A DNA stretch of 64,000 nt from Kitasatospora sp. MAA19 (GTDB lineage Bacteria; Actinomycetota; Actinomycetes; Streptomycetales; Streptomycetaceae), in contig NZ_JARXYZ010000010.1 of the NCBI RefSeq assembly GCF_029894125.1, positions 124,001 through 188,000 on the forward strand, written 5' to 3'. Positions 9,739-18,189 of this stretch are shown here, one piece after another. The notes under the pieces were generated by a model, which saw only the letters and a program-made list of their open reading frames with translations, did not search any database and was not told where the DNA came from. The position numbers were made by a program, and so were the translations under genes. How positions within the stretch are numbered: position 1 is the stretch's first letter; every line of letters begins with the position of its first letter.

Positions 9739-11081
9739 CAGGCTGACTCCAGATCGCGGGCGGTGCGGAACCCGGAGAAGATCTGCCGCCGGACCGGGTA
9801 GTCCCAGTTGCGGAAGGTGCCCCGGCAGGCGACCGGCGCCACCGCGAAGCAGCCGCCGCGCAGCACCTTGTACTCGGGCCCGAAGAAGACCTCCGAGTAC
9901 TCCCGGTACGGCCACGCCCGGAACCCGGGGTAGGGGCGGAGGTCGCTGGCCGTCCACTCCCACACGTCACCGATCAACTGCCGTGCACCGTACGGGGACG
10001 CGCCCTCCGGGTAGCTGCCGGCCGGGGCCGGGCGCAGGTGCCGCTGGCCGAGGTTGGCGTGCTCCGGGCCGGGGGCCTGGTCCCCCCACGGGTAGCGGCG
10101 GGAGCGGCCGGTGGCGGGGTCGTGCCGGGCGGCCTTCTCCCACTCCGCCTCGGTCGGCAGCCGCCGCCCCGCCCACCGGGCGTAGGCGTCCGCCTCGTAC
10201 CAACTGACGTGCAGCACCGGCTCGTCCGCCGGGACCGGCTCCACGGTGCCGAACCGGCGGCGCAGCCACTGGCCGTCCTCCTGGCGCCAGAACAGCGGGG
10301 CGGTCAGGTCGGCGCGCCGGCGGTGCTCCCAGCCCTCCGCCGTCCACCAGCGCGGTTCGTCGTAGCCGCCGTCCGCGATGAACCGCTGGTACGCGGCGTT
10401 GGTGACCGGCGTGGTGTCCAGCAGGAAGGCCGGCAGGTCGACCACGTGCGCCGGGCGCTCGTTGTCCAGCGCCCACGGCTCCGTGTCTGTGCCCATGGTG
10501 AACGGCCCTGCGGGGACGAGCACTTCGGCGGGCAGGGCGGCCGCGTCCGCCGGGGCGGGCGGCGGCGGGGGAGCGGCCAGCGCAGGCTCCCCCTTCCGCA
10601 GCTGGTGGGTGATCAGCATCGTCTCGTCGTGCTGCTGTTCGTGCTGGGCGATCATCCCGAAGGCGAACCCGGCGTCCAGCAGCGGTGCGCCCTCCAGCGG
10701 ACTGGCCGCCAGCAGGTCCAGTACCCGGCCGCGTACCTCGTGCGCGTACGCCCGGGCCTCGGCGGGCGGCAGCAGCGGCAGGCTCGGCCGCTCGGCCCGG
10801 GGGTGTTGGAAGGCGTCGTACAGCGGGTCGATCTCCGGGTGCATCGGGTCGCGGCCGCCGACGTTGCGCAGCAGCCAGAGTTCCTCCTGGTTGCCGATGT
10901 GCGCCAAGTCCCAGACCAGCGGGGACATCAGCGGCGAGTGCTGGGCGGTGAGGTCGCCGTCCTCGACGCAGTCGGTCAGCGCGGCGGTCCGGGCGCGGGC
11001 GGCCAGCAGCTCGGCCGCGATGGTCTCGCGCAGCGACTCGGTGCCCGCCGCCGGGGCGGCAGGGGGTCGGACGTCGGTCAT
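9738..11081 (-). CDS. egtB: Hercynine oxygenase EgtB (iron(II)-dependent sulfoxide synthase)
   Basis: 447 residues. An N-terminal DinB-like four-helix region carries the probable iron ligands His61 ([11 protein letters not shown]), His147 and His151 (QHEQQHDE). A C-terminal FGE-sulfatase/C-type-lectin domain spans about residues 185-440 ([43 protein letters not shown]). It joins gamma-glutamylcysteine to hercynine with O2. ATG 11081 overlaps the egtA stop by four bases (ATGA) and its own stop overlaps egtC, giving a coupled operon. Confidence 0.95.
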   Translation of the reverse strand: MTDVRPPAAPAAGTESLRETIAAELLAARARTAALTDCVEDGDLTAQHSPLMSPLVWDLAHIGNQEELWLLRNVGGRDPMHPEIDPLYDAFQHPRAERPSLPLLPPAEARAYAHEVRGRVLDLLAASPLEGAPLLDAGFAFGMIAQHEQQHDETMLITHQLRKGEPALAAPPPPPAPADAAALPAEVLVPAGPFTMGTDTEPWALDNERPAHVVDLPAFLLDTTPVTNAAYQRFIADGGYDEPRWWTAEGWEHRRRADLTAPLFWRQEDGQWLRRRFGTVEPVPADEPVLHVSWYEADAYARWAGRRLPTEAEWEKAARHDPATGRSRRYPWGDQAPGPEHANLGQRHLRPAPAGSYPEGASPYGARQLIGDVWEWTASDLRPYPGFRAWPYREYSEVFFGPEYKVLRGGCFAVAPVACRGTFRNWDYPVRRQIFSGFRTARDLESA

Positions 11082-12442
11082 GGTGCGGCCTCCTCCGGAG
11101 GAGTGCGTCGGGTGCCGGAGCGCAGGGCGTCCAGCTGGTCGTCGGCCGGGCAGCGGCCGCGCGCGGGGTAGCGCTCGGCGAACTCGGCGACGGCGGCGCG
11201 CAGCCGCCCGGCGCCGGGCAGGCGGCCCAGCGCGGCGTCGGCGGTGGCGAAGCAGGTCAGGGCGGCGCGGCGCAGCTCGGGATCGGCGACGGCCAGCGTG
11301 GCGGCCCGGCGCCAGACGTCGCTGCGCGGCGGGCGCGGACCGCCCGGGCACGCCAGCGGCTCCAGCGCGGCGAGCGCGGCGTCGGCGGCCACCGGGTCGT
11401 CCAGCAGCGCGGTGACCAGTGCGGTGGGCACCACCCAGCCGTCCCCGGGCTGGGCGTCGATCATCCGCAGCTCCAGGTGGCCGCGCGGGCGCACCGGCGG
11501 GAACAGGGTGGTGCGGTGGTAGTCCAAGTCGGCCAGCGTGGGCGGGCGTTCGCCGGCGCCCCGGACCCAGTCGCGGAAGGTCAGCCCGGGCGGGGCCGTC
11601 CACGGCAGGCCCTCCGGGCGGCGTACGCACAGCACTTGGGCGTCCAGCACGTACTGTGCCCAGGCCTCGCTCGGGTCGCCGTGGTCGGGCTCCGGGGCGA
11701 GGGTGCGGGTCGGGTCCATCTGGGACCAGACGGTCTGCCGGGTGGACCGGTGACCGGTTGGTCTCCCGTCCAGCAGCGGGGAGTTGGCGAAGGCGGCGAC
11801 CAGCACCGGGCCGAGCAGGTGGGTCAGCCGCCAGCGGCGCTCCACCGCGTGCGGGCCGCCGGCGTCGCCGGCGTCCAGGCACACCTGCACCGACGCCGTG
11901 CCGGTCATCATGATCCGGCCCCAGGGGCCCGCGGAGTCGAAGAAGCGCTCCATCGCCCGGTAGCGGGGGTGGTCCAGGACCATCCGGCGGGGGCGGGCCA
12001 GCGGGTCCGTCCCGGTGCCGGTGAGTCGCAGGCCCTGCGCCGCGAAGGCGGCCCGCAGGGCGGTCAGATCGCGTCGGGTGTCCTCGACGCAGGCCAGGAG
12101 GCCGGTGGCGGGCGGGGAGCTGAGCTCTACCTGACCGCCGGGTTCGAGCGTGAGACGCGAACCGGAGGGGAGCGAGTCGCCGTCCGGGCCGCCGAGTGGC
12201 AGCGACGCCAGTGCGCGGTCGACCAGTTCGGGCCGGACGGGCTTGTCGGGACATCGGTCGTCGTGGACGAACCACTCGACCTCGACGCCCACCAGGCGGG
12301 GCGGTCCGATCTTGAAGCAGACGCCCGACACGTGGCTGCGCGCCCCCGACTCGGTCAACGGGGTCACCCCGGTCGGGGGCGATGGGGGGCTCTGCCGGTC
12401 GGGCGGAGTGGTACGGGATGTCGGTATCACCGGACTTACCAT
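11078..12442 (-). CDS. egtA: Glutamate-cysteine ligase EgtA
   Basis: About 454 residues of the GCS2 family. [17 protein letters not shown] at the N-terminus and [19 protein letters not shown] with [18 protein letters not shown] further on match EgtA. It makes gamma-glutamylcysteine from Glu, Cys and ATP for EgtB. It heads the egtABCD operon with an ATGA overlap to egtB. The start is uncertain: the frame is open to ATG 12496, but neither that site nor ATG 12442 has a clear ribosome site, and homology begins around residue 40. Confidence 0.9.
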   Translation of the reverse strand: MVSPVIPTSRTTPPDRQSPPSPPTGVTPLTESGARSHVSGVCFKIGPPRLVGVEVEWFVHDDRCPDKPVRPELVDRALASLPLGGPDGDSLPSGSRLTLEPGGQVELSSPPATGLLACVEDTRRDLTALRAAFAAQGLRLTGTGTDPLARPRRMVLDHPRYRAMERFFDSAGPWGRIMMTGTASVQVCLDAGDAGGPHAVERRWRLTHLLGPVLVAAFANSPLLDGRPTGHRSTRQTVWSQMDPTRTLAPEPDHGDPSEAWAQYVLDAQVLCVRRPEGLPWTAPPGLTFRDWVRGAGERPPTLADLDYHRTTLFPPVRPRGHLELRMIDAQPGDGWVVPTALVTALLDDPVAADAALAALEPLACPGGPRPPRSDVWRRAATLAVADPELRRAALTCFATADAALGRLPGAGRLRAAVAEFAERYPARGRCPADDQLDALRSGTRRTPPEEAAP

Positions 12443-12697
12443 CCTCGGGGTCACGATTGCGGCCCGAACTACCTTGCCCAGTCTGCTACGGAGCATGCGG
12501 GAGCGCTTCGCAAATATCGTGTGAACGTTCGTTTCCGCAGGTCAGGGGTGGTGCGATCGGGTGAATCGGGGGATCCGGGGTGGTTGCGGGAGCAGCTTCC
12601 GGGGCGGTGGGAGGGATGGCTTCGGGGTGGTTGCGGGGCGGTCCGGCGGCGCCTGGAGGCGGCTTGGCGGTGGCTTGGCCGTGGCTTGGCGGTGGGA
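12443..12697. other. Intergenic region upstream of egtA with a G-rich direct repeat
   Basis: These 255 bp separate the C-S lyase stop from egtA and should hold the egt promoter. At 12661-12695 a 12-bp unit, GGCTTGGCGGTG, occurs about three times with small changes. No gene and no clear promoter hexamers are seen. The segment just before egtA (12500-12540) is the least GC-rich part. Confidence 0.5.
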
Positions 12698-13843
12698 TCA
12701 CAGGCGGTTCAGACGTTCCAGGACGGTCTCCAGCACCGGGCCCGGCAGGGCGTAGTTCAGCCGCAGCGAACCCCGGCCGCCGGGGCCGAACTCGGCGCCG
12801 TCCGAGGCCTCCAGGCCGCAGCGCTCCAGCAGCGCCCGGCGGGCCCCGGCCGGCGGCAGGCCCAGGGCGGCGGCGTCCAGCCAGAGCAGGTAGGAGGCCT
12901 GCGGCGCGGAGCGGACGGCGGGTCCCAACCGGTCGGTGAGCCGGGTCCGGGCGGCGGCGAGGTGGGTGAGCAGCGCGTTCAGCCACGGGCCGCCCTCCTC
13001 CAGCGCCGCCCGCTGGACGGTCTGCTCCAGCAGGCCGCCCTCCCAGAGGCCGAATCCGGCCAGCACCTCGGTGAACCGGGCCCGCAGGTCCGGGTCCGGG
13101 ACGAGCGCGAAACTGCTCGGTACGCCGGAGGAGTTGAAGGTCTTGCCCACCGAGTTCAGGGTGACCACCCGGGGCCGGAGCGCCGGGTCCACGGTGGTCA
13201 CGGCGACCGGGTGGACGTACCCGGGGTGGGTGAGATCGCCGTGCACCTCGTCCGAGACCAGCAGCGCGCCCGCCTCCGCCGCCCGTTCGGCGAGGGCCCG
13301 CAGTTCGGCGGCCGGCCAGACCCGGGCGGAGGGGTTGTGCGGACTGCTCAGCAGCACGGCTCCGGCTGGGCCGGCGAGCGGGCCGTCCGGGAGCCGGTAG
13401 CCGTCCGGGCCGGCGGCCAGCGGCAGTTCCCGGTACGGGAGGCCGGCCGCCCGGCACAGCTGGGCGAAGCCGCCCCACTCCGGGGTCGGGAACAGCACCG
13501 GCGCCTGCGGTCGTACGGTCTCCAGCAGCAGGCGCACGGCGGTGCGGGGACCGCACGGCAGCAGCAGGACCCAGTCCGGGTCCACCTCGACGTCGTGCCG
13601 CGTGCGGTACCAGCGCGCCACCAGCGCCCGCCCGGCCGGGTCGCACACCGTGTACCCGTACGCACGGTGCCGGACCCGGCGCTCCAGCGCCTCGGCCACG
13701 GCCGGCGGCCCGGGCAGGTCCATGTCCGCCAGGCCCATCGGGATCACCCCGGGCGCCCCCGCGCGGGCCCACTTGCTGCTGCCCGTCCCGGCCCGGTCGA
13801 AGGGGGCCGCGAAGCCGAACGCGTCGGGTGCGGTGGTGGGCAT
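12698..13843 (-). CDS. PLP-dependent MalY/PatB-type C-S lyase (aminotransferase class I/II fold)
   Basis: 381 residues. HRAYGYTVCD is the MalY/PatB signature, SSPHNPSARVW holds the PLP-contacting Asn, SDEVHGDL the Asp, and the Schiff-base Lys is in NSVGKTFNSSG. Such proteins cleave C-S bonds of cystathionine or other cysteine conjugates to pyruvate, ammonia and a thiol. The gene precedes egtA on the same strand by about 250 bp. No classical egtE (class V-like hercynylcysteine sulfoxide lyase) is present nearby, so this enzyme might do that last ergothioneine step; that is inference. ATG 13843 has GGAGG upstream. Confidence 0.82.
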   Translation of the reverse strand: MPTTAPDAFGFAAPFDRAGTGSSKWARAGAPGVIPMGLADMDLPGPPAVAEALERRVRHRAYGYTVCDPAGRALVARWYRTRHDVEVDPDWVLLLPCGPRTAVRLLLETVRPQAPVLFPTPEWGGFAQLCRAAGLPYRELPLAAGPDGYRLPDGPLAGPAGAVLLSSPHNPSARVWPAAELRALAERAAEAGALLVSDEVHGDLTHPGYVHPVAVTTVDPALRPRVVTLNSVGKTFNSSGVPSSFALVPDPDLRARFTEVLAGFGLWEGGLLEQTVQRAALEEGGPWLNALLTHLAAARTRLTDRLGPAVRSAPQASYLLWLDAAALGLPPAGARRALLERCGLEASDGAEFGPGGRGSLRLNYALPGPVLETVLERLNRL

Positions 13844-13924
13844 GGCGGTCCTCCGGCGGCTCGGGGGTGCGCCGCCACGCTAACCGCCACCGGCCCCGTG
13901 GTCACCAGGGCGGAGCTGGCGGCG

Positions 13925-13986
13925 AACAGATAACAGCGAACAGATAACAGATGTCGAAATCTGTTATCTGTTCGCTGTTATCTGTT
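13925..13986. repeat. Dispersed palindrome, copy 1 (28-bp perfect arms)
   Basis: The left arm 13925-13952 (AACAGATAACAGCG...) pairs perfectly with 13959-13986 across a 6-nt loop. It is AT-rich against a very GC-rich background. The right end contains the stop codon of the minus-strand SRPBCC gene (13985-13987), so it would form a hairpin directly at that transcript's 3' end. The element continues rightward as ACTTGTCCCCTGTGATCTGT, an asymmetric tail similar to those of copies 4 and 5. Confidence 0.92.
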
Positions 13987-14458
13987 ACTTGTCCCCTGTG
14001 ATCTGTCGGCCACCCAGATGCGCCGCCAGCCCCCTTCGCCCCCGGCGCATCATCACGGCGTGGTTGGCCCGGAACAGTGGGTGCAGGGGCAGGGCGAGGC
14101 GGCGCAGCAGGGGCTTTCCGGGTCGGGTGTCCTCCTCGAAGAGCACCCGGCTGCCCGCGCCGTCCGGGGTGACGGTGAACCGCGACCACCCGTTGAGGTC
14201 GCCCCGCATGGCGGCCTCCAGTACGCCGGCGGCCGGGTCGTGCCGTCGCGCCTCCAGCCCGATCACCAGCCGGTACGGCAGCAGCGCGCGCACCACCAGT
14301 TCCCCGGAGTCCTCGCCGGTCTGCCGCACGTCGAGGATCTCGGGCCACCACAGTGGGTAGCTCTGCACGTCTTCCAGTGTCGTGTACACAGCGGGCGCCG
14401 GCGCCGAGAGCCGCCACACGCCCCGGAAGCGGTAGTGGTTGGGGTCCACGCGCCCCAC
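13985..14458 (-). CDS. SRPBCC / polyketide cyclase-like lipid-binding domain protein
   Basis: 157 residues forming one START/SRPBCC helix-grip domain: PAPAVYTTLEDVQSYPLWW at the N-terminus, GSRVLFEEDTRPG, then a long C-terminal helix ending in repeat-derived QITGDK. The family binds small hydrophobic molecules, and no catalytic residues can be assigned. GTG 14458 was chosen, but GTG 14449 (VDPNHYRF) is equally possible. The stop codon lies in a 28-bp palindrome, so transcription may end there. The neighbours are unrelated. Confidence 0.72.
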   Translation of the reverse strand: MGRVDPNHYRFRGVWRLSAPAPAVYTTLEDVQSYPLWWPEILDVRQTGEDSGELVVRALLPYRLVIGLEARRHDPAAGVLEAAMRGDLNGWSRFTVTPDGAGSRVLFEEDTRPGKPLLRRLALPLHPLFRANHAVMMRRGRRGLAAHLGGRQITGDK

Positions 14459-14789
14459 CCTAGTCCGGTCCCGGCCCGGTCCGGCCGGGGCGGCGGCGGC
14501 TTTCGACGGGCGCCGTTCAACTCAACACCTCGGGGGATCCGTCGAATTGGCGCCCGACCTGCGGTTCGCGGGTGAGGGGGCGGTCCCCGACGCCGCCGGC
14601 CGGTGGTCCCCGCGCGCCGGCCGGACGGGAGGCGAACGCTTCAAAAAACGCCGCACGTCAGGACGGAGACGTTCCGCTTGCACCCGTTCGGGGTGCGGGG
14701 GAGGATCTTCCGTGCTTGTAGTCTCATCTGTCATATGCAGTCGCCGCGAGGCGCTGCATCCCCAGAACCGGAGTGAAGGAGTCACAGGC
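14459..14789. other. Divergent intergenic region of 331 bp
   Basis: It separates the SRPBCC gene (minus) from the methyltransferase (plus) and must carry both promoters. The less GC-rich stretch CTTGTAGTCTCATCTGTC near 14714-14732 is the most promoter-like, but no convincing -35/-10 pair was found. No gene is seen. Confidence 0.4.
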
Positions 14790-15596
14790 ATGCGGCGACC
14801 GAGCTGGGTACCGGAGGGCACGGACCTGGACAAACCGAACGCCGCGCGGGTCTACGACTACTACCTGGGGGGCTCGCACAACTTCGAGGTCGACCGGGAG
14901 ATGGCGCGCAAGGCGATGGCCCTGTGGCCGGAGCTGCCGCAGATCATGCGCTCCAACCGGGCCTTCCTCCGCCGGGCCGTGACCTTCCTGGCCGAGCGCG
15001 GCGTCACCCGCTTCCTGGACATCGGCTCCGGCATCCCGACCTTCGGCGCGGTGCACGAGATAGTCCGCGCGGTCCGCCCCGAGGCCCAGGTCGTCTATGT
15101 GGACCGGGACCCGGTCGCCGTCGCGCACAGCCGCCTGCTACTGGAGGACGACCCGGGCAGCGACGTCGTCCAGGCCGACCTGCGCGACGTCGACGACCTG
15201 CTGGCCCGCCCCGAGGTGGCCGGGCTGCTGGCGCAGGGCGAGCCGGTGGCCGTCCTGCTGGTCGCCGTCGCGCACTTCGTCACCGACGACGAGGACCCGT
15301 GGAAGCTGATCGGCACGATCCGCGACGCGCTCCCGCCCGGCAGCGCGCTCGTCCTCTCGCACGCCTCGCTGGAAGGCCGCCCCGACCAGGCGGAGGACCA
15401 TCAGAAGCTCTACCAGAGGACGCCGACCCCGCTGACCATGCGCACCCATGAGCAGATCACCGGCATGTTCGCCGGGTTCGAACTGATCGAACCGGGCGTG
15501 GTCTACCTGCCGCAGTGGCATCCGGACCAGCCGGAGGCGGTCGGCGAGCACCCGGAGCGGATGACCGGGGTGGCGGGCGTAGGGTTCCGCCCTTGA
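14790..15596 (+). CDS. SAM-dependent methyltransferase, DUF574 (Methyltransf_19) family
   Basis: 268 residues. The family N-terminus PNAARVYDYYLGGSHNFEVD is followed by SAM-binding FLDIGSGIPTFGAVHE and VVYVDRDPVAV. This family is greatly expanded in Streptomyces; members are assumed to methylate small molecules or proteins, but few substrates are known. ATG 14790 follows AAGGAG with 9-nt spacing. The next gene (cyclic-di-GMP protein) is 178 bp downstream on the same strand and may be co-transcribed. The substrate cannot be inferred. Confidence 0.88.
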   Translation: MRRPSWVPEGTDLDKPNAARVYDYYLGGSHNFEVDREMARKAMALWPELPQIMRSNRAFLRRAVTFLAERGVTRFLDIGSGIPTFGAVHEIVRAVRPEAQVVYVDRDPVAVAHSRLLLEDDPGSDVVQADLRDVDDLLARPEVAGLLAQGEPVAVLLVAVAHFVTDDEDPWKLIGTIRDALPPGSALVLSHASLEGRPDQAEDHQKLYQRTPTPLTMRTHEQITGMFAGFELIEPGVVYLPQWHPDQPEAVGEHPERMTGVAGVGFRP

Positions 15597-15671
15597 GCGG
15601 ACGGATCTGGCGAGGGACCGACGGCCGCGGGCTCCGCGAAGCGGCCGTCGGGCGCACCGTCGCGCCCCCCG

Positions 15672-15765
15672 CCCGGTCTGACGCCGCCACCGCGCACCCA
15701 GCCGCCGTGACCGCGCCCCCCGCGGCGGCGACCGCGCACCCCGCCGCCGTAACCGCGCCCACCCT
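15672..15765. repeat. Imperfect direct repeat upstream of the PAS-GGDEF-EAL gene
   Basis: Related units of the type CGCGCACCCnGCCGCCGTnACCGCGCCC recur two to three times across this gap. They could be a decayed minisatellite like those elsewhere in the window. The GGDEF gene start has only a weak ribosome site (GGTGGA) after it. Confidence 0.55.
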
Positions 15766-15774
15766 GGTGGACGA

Positions 15775-17904
15775 ATGAGCACCATCCCGGTGTCCGACAG
15801 CGCCGAACGGTTCCACGAGGCCTGGGCGCGCCTGCTCTCCGCCGACCACGGCATGGCCGTCCACCCCGGGCTGCTCCGCGGCCTGGTCGCCCGGACCGCC
15901 GCCCTGCTCCACCGCGCCCAGCAGGACGAGCCGTTCGAGCCCCGGCTCGCCGCGCAGGCCGGCGCGGAGCTGGTCGACGCGCACTTCACCGACCCGGTGC
16001 TGCTGGCCAGGGCAGTGGAACTGCTGCAGGCCCAGCCGGTCGGCGACGCGCGCGGCCCGGCCCTGACCGGCGCCTTCGCGGCGGGCTGGGCGGCCGCCCT
16101 GCGTGAGCGCACACTGCGTGAGCAGGAGGCGATCCGCACCGCCGCCGACACCGCCCGCAAGGAGGCCGAGCGGGCGCTGCGCGCCTCCGAGGCGCGCTTC
16201 CGCGCGCTGTTCGAGAGCGCGGCCATCGGCATCGGCATAGGTGACACCGACGGCAACATCCTGGCCGTCAACAAGGCGCTCCAGGAGCTGTTCGGCGCGG
16301 CCCCGGAGGACATGACCGGCCGCCGGGTCGGCGACCTCGTGCACCCCGAGGACACCCCGGGCGTGTGGGAGGCCTACGAGGAGCTGATCAGCGGCAAGCG
16401 GGAGTACTTCCAGTTCGACAAGCCGTACTACCGCCAGGACGGCGAGGTGGTCTGGACCCACCTGACCGTCTCGCTGATCCGCGACGACGACGGCATCCCG
16501 CAGTACCAGGTCGCGATGCTGGAGGACATCACCGACCGCTACCGGCTCCAGGAGCGGCTGCGCCACCAGGCCACCCACGACTCGCTGACCGGCCTGCCGA
16601 ACCGGGCCGCCTTCTTCGAACGGCTGGAGAAGCTGTTCGAGGAGCCGGAGCCGGGCGCCAGGTTCGGCCTCTGCTACGTCGACCTCGACGGTTTCAAGGT
16701 GGTCAACGACAGCCTCGGCCACGACACCGGCGACCAGTTGCTGTCCGCCGTGGCCGCCCGCCTGAAGGCCGCGCTCAGCCCGCTCGGCCACCTGGTCGCC
16801 CGGCTCGGCGGTGACGAGTTCGTGGTGCTGCTGGAGAACTGCCGGGGTGAGCAGGAGGCGGTCGCGGCGGCGAAGACGGTGCTCAAGGCACTGGCCGGGC
16901 CGGTGCTGATCGGTGACCACAAGCTGGCCGTGGGCGCCAGCGTCGGCGTGCTGGAGCGGCGGGTGTCCACCACCACCCCGGGCGCCGCCGTCCGGGCCGC
17001 GGACCTGACGCTGTACCGGGCCAAGGAGGCCGGCCGCGGCCGCTGGACGCTGTTCGACCCCAAGGAGAACGCCCGCGCCGTCAGCCGCTACGCGGTGTCG
17101 GTCCGGATGCCGGCCGCTCTGGACCAGGGCGAGTTCTTCATCGACTACCAGCCGCTGTACGCGCTCGCGGACGGCCGGCTGGCCGCCGTGGAGGCGCTGG
17201 TGCGCTGGCGCCACCCGCAGCTCGGCGTGCTCGGTCCGGACGAGTTCGTGACCACCGCGGAGGAGACCGGGCTGATCATGCCGCTCGGGCGCTGGGTGCT
17301 GGAGCAGGCCTGCGGCCAGGCCGCGGACTGGATCAAGCGGTTCGGCGACGCCGCGCCGCAGCTGAACGTCAACCTGGCGGTGCGCCAGGCGCGCAGCGCG
17401 GCGCTGGTCACCGACCTCGGCCGGATCCTCGACACGACGGGGTTCGATCCGGCCCGGCTGCAGCTGGAGATCACCGAGTCGACCGTGGTCGGGCCCGAGG
17501 ACGAGGCGCTGCGCACCCTGCACGGGCTGGTGGACCTCGGCGTCTCGCTGGCGGTGGACGACTTCGGCACCGGCTGGTCCAACCTCGCCTACCTGCGCGA
17601 CCTGCCGGTCTCCGGGCTGAAGATCGCCGGGTCCTTCGTCGGCGACCTGCACGATCCGGCGAAGGACGAGTCCACCGGGTGGCGGATCGTCAGCGGCCTG
17701 GTGTCGATGGCGCACGCGCTCGGGTTGACCGTCACCGCCGAGGGCGTGGAGACCCGCAAGGACGCCGAGCGGCTGCGGACCATCGGCTGCGACTGGGCAC
17801 AGGGCTGGCACTTCGGCCGCCCGGTGCGCCCGGGCGAGATCGCCCGTCGGATCACGGAGGAGCCCCAGGGGCGCCCGGTCGGAGGCTCAAGCGCCGAGGG
17901 CTGA
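15775..17904 (+). CDS. PAS-GGDEF-EAL cyclic-di-GMP turnover protein (RmdA-like)
   Basis: 709 residues, soluble. An N-terminal helical region (1-135) is followed by a PAS/PAC sensor (about 140-265), a GGDEF domain with intact GGDEF at 345-349, and an EAL domain with EAL at 473-475, ITES, DDFGTG and EGVE. It could both make and degrade cyclic-di-GMP, which controls development in Streptomyces. Architecture and length resemble Streptomyces RmdA, but orthology is not proven. In the EAL domain the usual Lys-x-Asp motif reads K616-I-A618, lacking an Asp normally found at the active site. The stop codon lies in a 15-bp tandem repeat. Confidence 0.9.
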   Translation: MSTIPVSDSAERFHEAWARLLSADHGMAVHPGLLRGLVARTAALLHRAQQDEPFEPRLAAQAGAELVDAHFTDPVLLARAVELLQAQPVGDARGPALTGAFAAGWAAALRERTLREQEAIRTAADTARKEAERALRASEARFRALFESAAIGIGIGDTDGNILAVNKALQELFGAAPEDMTGRRVGDLVHPEDTPGVWEAYEELISGKREYFQFDKPYYRQDGEVVWTHLTVSLIRDDDGIPQYQVAMLEDITDRYRLQERLRHQATHDSLTGLPNRAAFFERLEKLFEEPEPGARFGLCYVDLDGFKVVNDSLGHDTGDQLLSAVAARLKAALSPLGHLVARLGGDEFVVLLENCRGEQEAVAAAKTVLKALAGPVLIGDHKLAVGASVGVLERRVSTTTPGAAVRAADLTLYRAKEAGRGRWTLFDPKENARAVSRYAVSVRMPAALDQGEFFIDYQPLYALADGRLAAVEALVRWRHPQLGVLGPDEFVTTAEETGLIMPLGRWVLEQACGQAADWIKRFGDAAPQLNVNLAVRQARSAALVTDLGRILDTTGFDPARLQLEITESTVVGPEDEALRTLHGLVDLGVSLAVDDFGTGWSNLAYLRDLPVSGLKIAGSFVGDLHDPAKDESTGWRIVSGLVSMAHALGLTVTAEGVETRKDAERLRTIGCDWAQGWHFGRPVRPGEIARRITEEPQGRPVGGSSAEG

Positions 17905-18000
17905 AGCATCGGAGGCTCAAGCATCGAGGGCTCAAGCGCCGAGGGCTCAAGCATCAAGGGCTGAGGCGTCGAGGGCCCAGCCGTCGAAGGCCCCGACGGC
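17881..18000. repeat. 15-bp tandem repeat, about eight units, across the GGDEF-EAL stop codon
   Basis: Units of the form GAGGGCTCAAGCATC run in register from 17881 to about 18000 with growing divergence. The TGA stop (17902-17904) comes from a CTCAAG-to-CTGAAG change in unit 2, so single-base changes could move the C-terminus. No gene lies between here and the kinase start at 18190. Confidence 0.88.
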
Positions 18001-18189
18001 GAGGCCCCGAGCCCGACCACGTCCGCGCCTGACGGCGGTGGCGCAACCACTCGGCCGCGTTCCGGAAAGCGGCCAACACCGCGGCCCACCATGCGGGATG
18101 ATGACGCGTCAAAATCACCACCCGGGGCCGGTGTGCGCGTGGCTGCCGCCCCGTGCGCGGGCCCCGGGAAGCGGGGAGGAGAGCGCCGC

